The notes beneath the pieces are model-generated. The model had not been told where the DNA came from and made no database searches. It saw only the letters and a program-made list of their open reading frames with translations. Both the position numbers and the translations under genes were made by a program. Shown in pieces: positions 7,607 through 9,376 of a DNA stretch of 9,376 bases. The DNA is from an uncultured Lachnospiraceae bacterium (GTDB lineage Bacteria; Bacillota; Clostridia; Lachnospirales; Lachnospiraceae), in NCBI GenBank assembly GCA_902766655.1, contig CACXEL010000389.1:1-9376 (forward strand). Reading direction: 5' to 3'. How positions within the stretch are numbered: the first letter of the stretch is position 1; the number at the start of each line of letters is the position of its first letter.

Positions 7607-8857
7607 ATGATCGTAGCAGGCATCATCGCTGAGTACAATCCTTTCCACAACGGACATAAGCTCCTCATCGACCGGGCCAGGCGGGAGTTCGGAGCCGATT
7701 ATGTCGTTGCGCTTATGAGCGGGGACTTTACCCAGAACGGGATGCCGGCCATCGCCGGCCGGCACCTGCGGGCTGAGATGGCTCTCTACGGCGGGGCGGA
7801 TGTAGTCATTTCCTACCCGACCCGTTTCGCGACCTCATCGGCGGAGGGCTTTGCGGAAAATGCAGTCCGGATCCTGAATTCCCTGGGCGTCATCGATTTC
7901 CTGATCTTCGGCAGCGAGTGCGGGGACATCACGGCCCTGACCCGCGCGGCAGCCATCCTGGCATCCGAACCCGAGACATATTCCGTGAGGCTGAGGGAGC
8001 TCCTCAAGACCGGCGTTTCCTTCCCCAAAGCGAGGGAGACGGCGCTCGCGGAAATCGATCCCGGGGCGGCAGAGCTTCTGCGCGAGCCCAACAACATCCT
8101 GGGTATCGAATATATTAAGGCTTTGATGAGACTGAACTCCGGCATCCGTCCGGTGACGGTCCGGCGTGAAGGTGCCGCTTACCACGACGTTGTGAGAGAG
8201 AAGAGCGGTGTCCTCCCTTCCGGCAGACCGTCGCCCATACTCTCCGCAACGGCCATCCGGGAAGGCTTCATGAAGGAGAACATCACCCTGGAGACCCTGG
8301 AGGGGGCTATGCCCCGGGAAGCGTTGGGTATCCTCCTCAACGACCAGGCTGAAAACGGCTACATGCCCATCGACGACTTTTCCATCCTCCTCGCGGACCG
8401 GATCTTCAGCGCCCATACGCCGTCTGAGCTCATGCGGTGCGACGACGTGACGACAGAGCTGGCCAACGCCATCTTTGCGGCCCGGTACTCCTTCCGGTCC
8501 TACTCGCTTTTCGCCCACGAGCTCAAGGCAAAACACATCACCCACAGCCATATTTACCGGGCCCTGCTTCACATCGCGCTGGGCATCGAACACAAGAAGT
8601 ACCACGACATCGCCCATGTGCTGGGCTTCAGCGCCGAGGGGCAGGCTCTGATCGGTGTGATCCGCCTGAGGGCCAGGTGCCGGGTCATACTCAATCCGGG
8701 CTCCGAGATGAAAGCCCTCGCCCCCTCCGAGCGGGAATTCCTGGAGGAGGAGACCAGGATCGCCAACCTCTACAATCTTCACCGGGCCCTCCGGAGCGGT
8801 AAGCCGGTGGAAAACACGCTGTCGCGCTTCATGGTCAAGACCGGGCCGAGACAGTGA
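7607..8857 (+). CDS. tmcAL: tRNA(Met) cytidine acetate ligase
   Basis: TmcAL (formerly YlbM, DUF795/nucleotidyltransferase family) activates acetate with ATP to acetyl-adenylate and transfers the acetyl group to N4 of the wobble cytidine C34 of elongator tRNA(Met), helping accurate AUG decoding. The 416-residue protein opens MIVAGIIAEYNPFHNGH with the nucleotide-binding HxGH motif (H14-H17). MSGDFTQNGMPAI (37-49), FGSECGD (101-107), PNNILGIEYIKAL (161-173) and SATAIR (213-218) follow, then a helical C-terminal domain with THSHIYRALLHIALGI. At the QRG position of the family (as I recall it) this protein reads QNG. The ATG at 7607 has GGAGG (7597-7601) five bases upstream. The gene is last before a strong terminator, and the acetate-metabolism gene pta is next. 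Confidence 0.92.
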   Translation: MIVAGIIAEYNPFHNGHKLLIDRARREFGADYVVALMSGDFTQNGMPAIAGRHLRAEMALYGGADVVISYPTRFATSSAEGFAENAVRILNSLGVIDFLIFGSECGDITALTRAAAILASEPETYSVRLRELLKTGVSFPKARETALAEIDPGAAELLREPNNILGIEYIKALMRLNSGIRPVTVRREGAAYHDVVREKSGVLPSGRPSPILSATAIREGFMKENITLETLEGAMPREALGILLNDQAENGYMPIDDFSILLADRIFSAHTPSELMRCDDVTTELANAIFAARYSFRSYSLFAHELKAKHITHSHIYRALLHIALGIEHKKYHDIAHVLGFSAEGQALIGVIRLRARCRVILNPGSEMKALAPSEREFLEEETRIANLYNLHRALRSGKPVENTLSRFMVKTGPRQ

Positions 8858-8938
8858 GAGCGGGGGATCAGCCCCGGCTCGGGATGCGGAGCATGCCTCG
8901 CTGAAGGTGACCAGAATCGCTTCGCGTCTGGGGCACCT
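8858..8938 (+). other. Structured 3' region after tmcAL, hairpins without T-tracts
   Basis: Directly after the tmcAL stop, GAGC (8858-8861) plus GGGG (8862-8865) pair with CCCC (8872-8875) plus GCTC (8877-8880). A second hairpin spans 8905-8938: AGGTG with CACCT, CCAGA (8911-8915) with TCTGG (8927-8931), and CGC (8918-8920) with GCG (8924-8926) around a TTC loop. Between them lies a GCATGC palindrome (8891-8896). No T-tract follows either hairpin, so the terminator proper is the next element. It may protect the 3' end of the mRNA or be a conserved RNA; I recognise no known family. Confidence 0.5.
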
Positions 8939-8960
8939 CGTAAAGAAATTAAGGAACATC

Positions 8961-8994
8961 AGGGACAAAGCGATTTGCTCTTGTCCCTTTTTTT
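8961..8994 (+). terminator. Rho-independent terminator after tmcAL
   Basis: AGGGACAA (8961-8968) pairs with TTGTCCCT (8981-8988). The stem continues as AGC/GCT (8969-8971 with 8977-8979) past a single bulged C (8980), closed by the loop GATTT. The T-run is seven long (8988-8994). This is a textbook intrinsic terminator and should end the transcript carrying tmcAL. Its 3' arm also contains the -35 box of the pta promoter. Confidence 0.92.
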
Positions 8995-9009
8995 ATCTTG
9001 GGGTATAAT
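8981..9009 (+). promoter_or_regulatory. Sigma-A type promoter for pta
   Basis: A perfect -10 hexamer TATAAT (9004-9009) stands exactly 17 bases after TTGTCC (8981-8986), which matches four of six -35 consensus positions. Transcription would start near A9016, giving a leader of about 86 bases before pta. The -35 box is within the 3' arm of the preceding terminator stem, so the two elements are physically fused. Confidence 0.85.
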
Positions 9010-9019
9010 TTTCTTAGCC

Positions 9020-9038
9020 GGCCGGTATGGGACCGGCC
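9020..9038 (+). other. Hairpin at the 5' end of the predicted pta mRNA
   Basis: GGCCGGT (9020-9026) pairs with ACCGGCC (9032-9038) around an ATGGG loop, starting about four bases after the predicted transcription start. Stems at the extreme 5' end often stabilise mRNA. Its arms are the same heptamers as in the hairpin before the ACT gene (5890-5907), in swapped order. Confidence 0.6.
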
Positions 9039-9045
9039 CGAAATA

Positions 9046-9105
9046 ATGCCTGACCGACTTGGCGAAAGCCGGCAGGACAATGTGCAGAAAAGGAGAATAC
9101 CATGA
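9046..9105 (+). other. Possible 19-codon leader ORF overlapping the pta start
   Basis: ATG at 9046 opens a 19-codon frame (MPDRLGESRQDNVQKRRIP) whose TGA (9103-9105) overlaps the pta ATG as ATGA, the classic translational-coupling arrangement. Against it, no ribosome site precedes 9046, and the pta ribosome site lies in its last codons. Part of it can fold: CCTG (9049-9052) with CAGG (9073-9076), with an inner GGC-GAAA-GCC tetraloop hairpin (9061-9070). It may well be chance. Confidence 0.25.
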
Positions 9106-9376
9106 GTTTTATCGACAAAATCAAGGCGCGCGCTGCATCCGATATCAAGACCATTGTTCTTCCGGAATCCGAGGACATCAGGACCTACAAGGCCGCTGAG
9201 CAGGTCCTCAAAGAAGGATTTGCCAAGCTGATCATCATCGGCTCCGAGGAAGAAATCGCCGCCAACAAGGGTGACTGCGACATCACCGGCGCCATCATCG
9301 TGGATCCCAAGACCTGTGACAAGACCGAAGCCTACATCGACAAGCTGGTTGAGCTCCGCCAGAAGAAGGGCATGAC
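9102..9376 (+). CDS. pta: Phosphate acetyltransferase, N-terminal part
   Basis: The first 91 codons of phosphate acetyltransferase, which interconverts acetyl-CoA plus phosphate and acetyl phosphate plus CoA; with acetate kinase it gives acetate and ATP in fermenters. The segment begins MSFIDKIKARAASDIKTIVLPESEDIRTYKAA and continues VLKEGFAKLIIIGSEEEI, the standard Pta N-terminal Rossmann-like region (PESED near 21-25). The LPESED motif favours Pta over phosphate butyryltransferase. The ATG at 9102 follows AGGAGA (9091-9096) by five bases. The gene is cut by the window end, so catalytic residues are not visible. It has its own strong promoter and a structured leader, separating it from tmcAL. 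Acetate kinase is expected downstream by general gene order, but this cannot be seen. Confidence 0.92.
   Translation, partial: MSFIDKIKARAASDIKTIVLPESEDIRTYKAAEQVLKEGFAKLIIIGSEEEIAANKGDCDITGAIIVDPKTCDKTEAYIDKLVELRQKKGM

Noticed and set aside
7835..8968. 377-codon open frame on the minus strand across tmcAL
   Set aside because: Opposite a well-conserved gene, low-complexity composition, no family motifs, and it runs through the terminator hairpin.
9016..9101. Known riboswitch in the pta leader
   Set aside because: The short hairpins and GAAA loop do not match conserved cores I can recall (c-di-GMP, SAM, cobalamin, fluoride, ykkC).

Overview
The window is about 9.4 kb of G+C-rich bacterial chromosome in which every recognisable gene lies on the + strand. 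The genes are chromosomal housekeeping genes with strong GGAGG-type ribosome sites. A YycJ/WalJ-type hydrolase, a membrane-anchored LytR-CpsA-Psr (LCP) protein, a TmcAL-type tRNA enzyme, the ACT/UPF0210 pair and a Firmicutes-type pta all occur together. This points to a Gram-positive member of the Clostridia, most like Lachnospiraceae. That assignment is inferred from protein families and gene order, not from a database search.

Layout: polA (DNA polymerase I, 12-2705); an LCP cell-wall ligase-like protein (2721-4331); coaE (dephospho-CoA kinase, 4392-4991); a WalJ/YycJ-like metallo-beta-lactamase-fold hydrolase (5005-5802); a 131-base structured gap; an ACT-domain protein of the UPF0237 family (5934-6206); its usual partner, a UPF0210/DUF711 'PFL family' protein (6216-7580); tmcAL (7607-8857); a structured 244-base gap; and the first 91 codons of pta (9102 to the window end). 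Gaps of 9 to 60 bases elsewhere suggest one or two co-directional transcripts ending at a clear rho-independent terminator at 8961-8994.

The gap before pta is the most information-rich non-coding stretch. It holds two hairpins without T-tracts, then the terminator. A strong promoter (TATAAT with a 17-base spacer) follows, and its -35 box lies inside the 3' arm of the terminator stem. The predicted pta leader starts with a strong hairpin and contains a 19-codon ORF whose stop overlaps the pta start codon as ATGA.

Functionally the set is mixed: DNA repair and replication (polA), cell envelope (LCP protein, possibly WalJ), coenzyme A synthesis (coaE), an uncharacterised ACT/PFL pair, tRNA anticodon acetylation (tmcAL) and acetate/acetyl-CoA metabolism (pta). 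One possible thread is acetate and CoA: CoaE makes CoA, Pta uses CoA and acetyl phosphate, and TmcAL uses acetate directly. I see no mobile elements, CRISPR arrays, tRNA or rRNA genes. I also see no clear evidence of a wholly new system; the unexplained parts are the ACT/PFL pair and the structured RNA regions.
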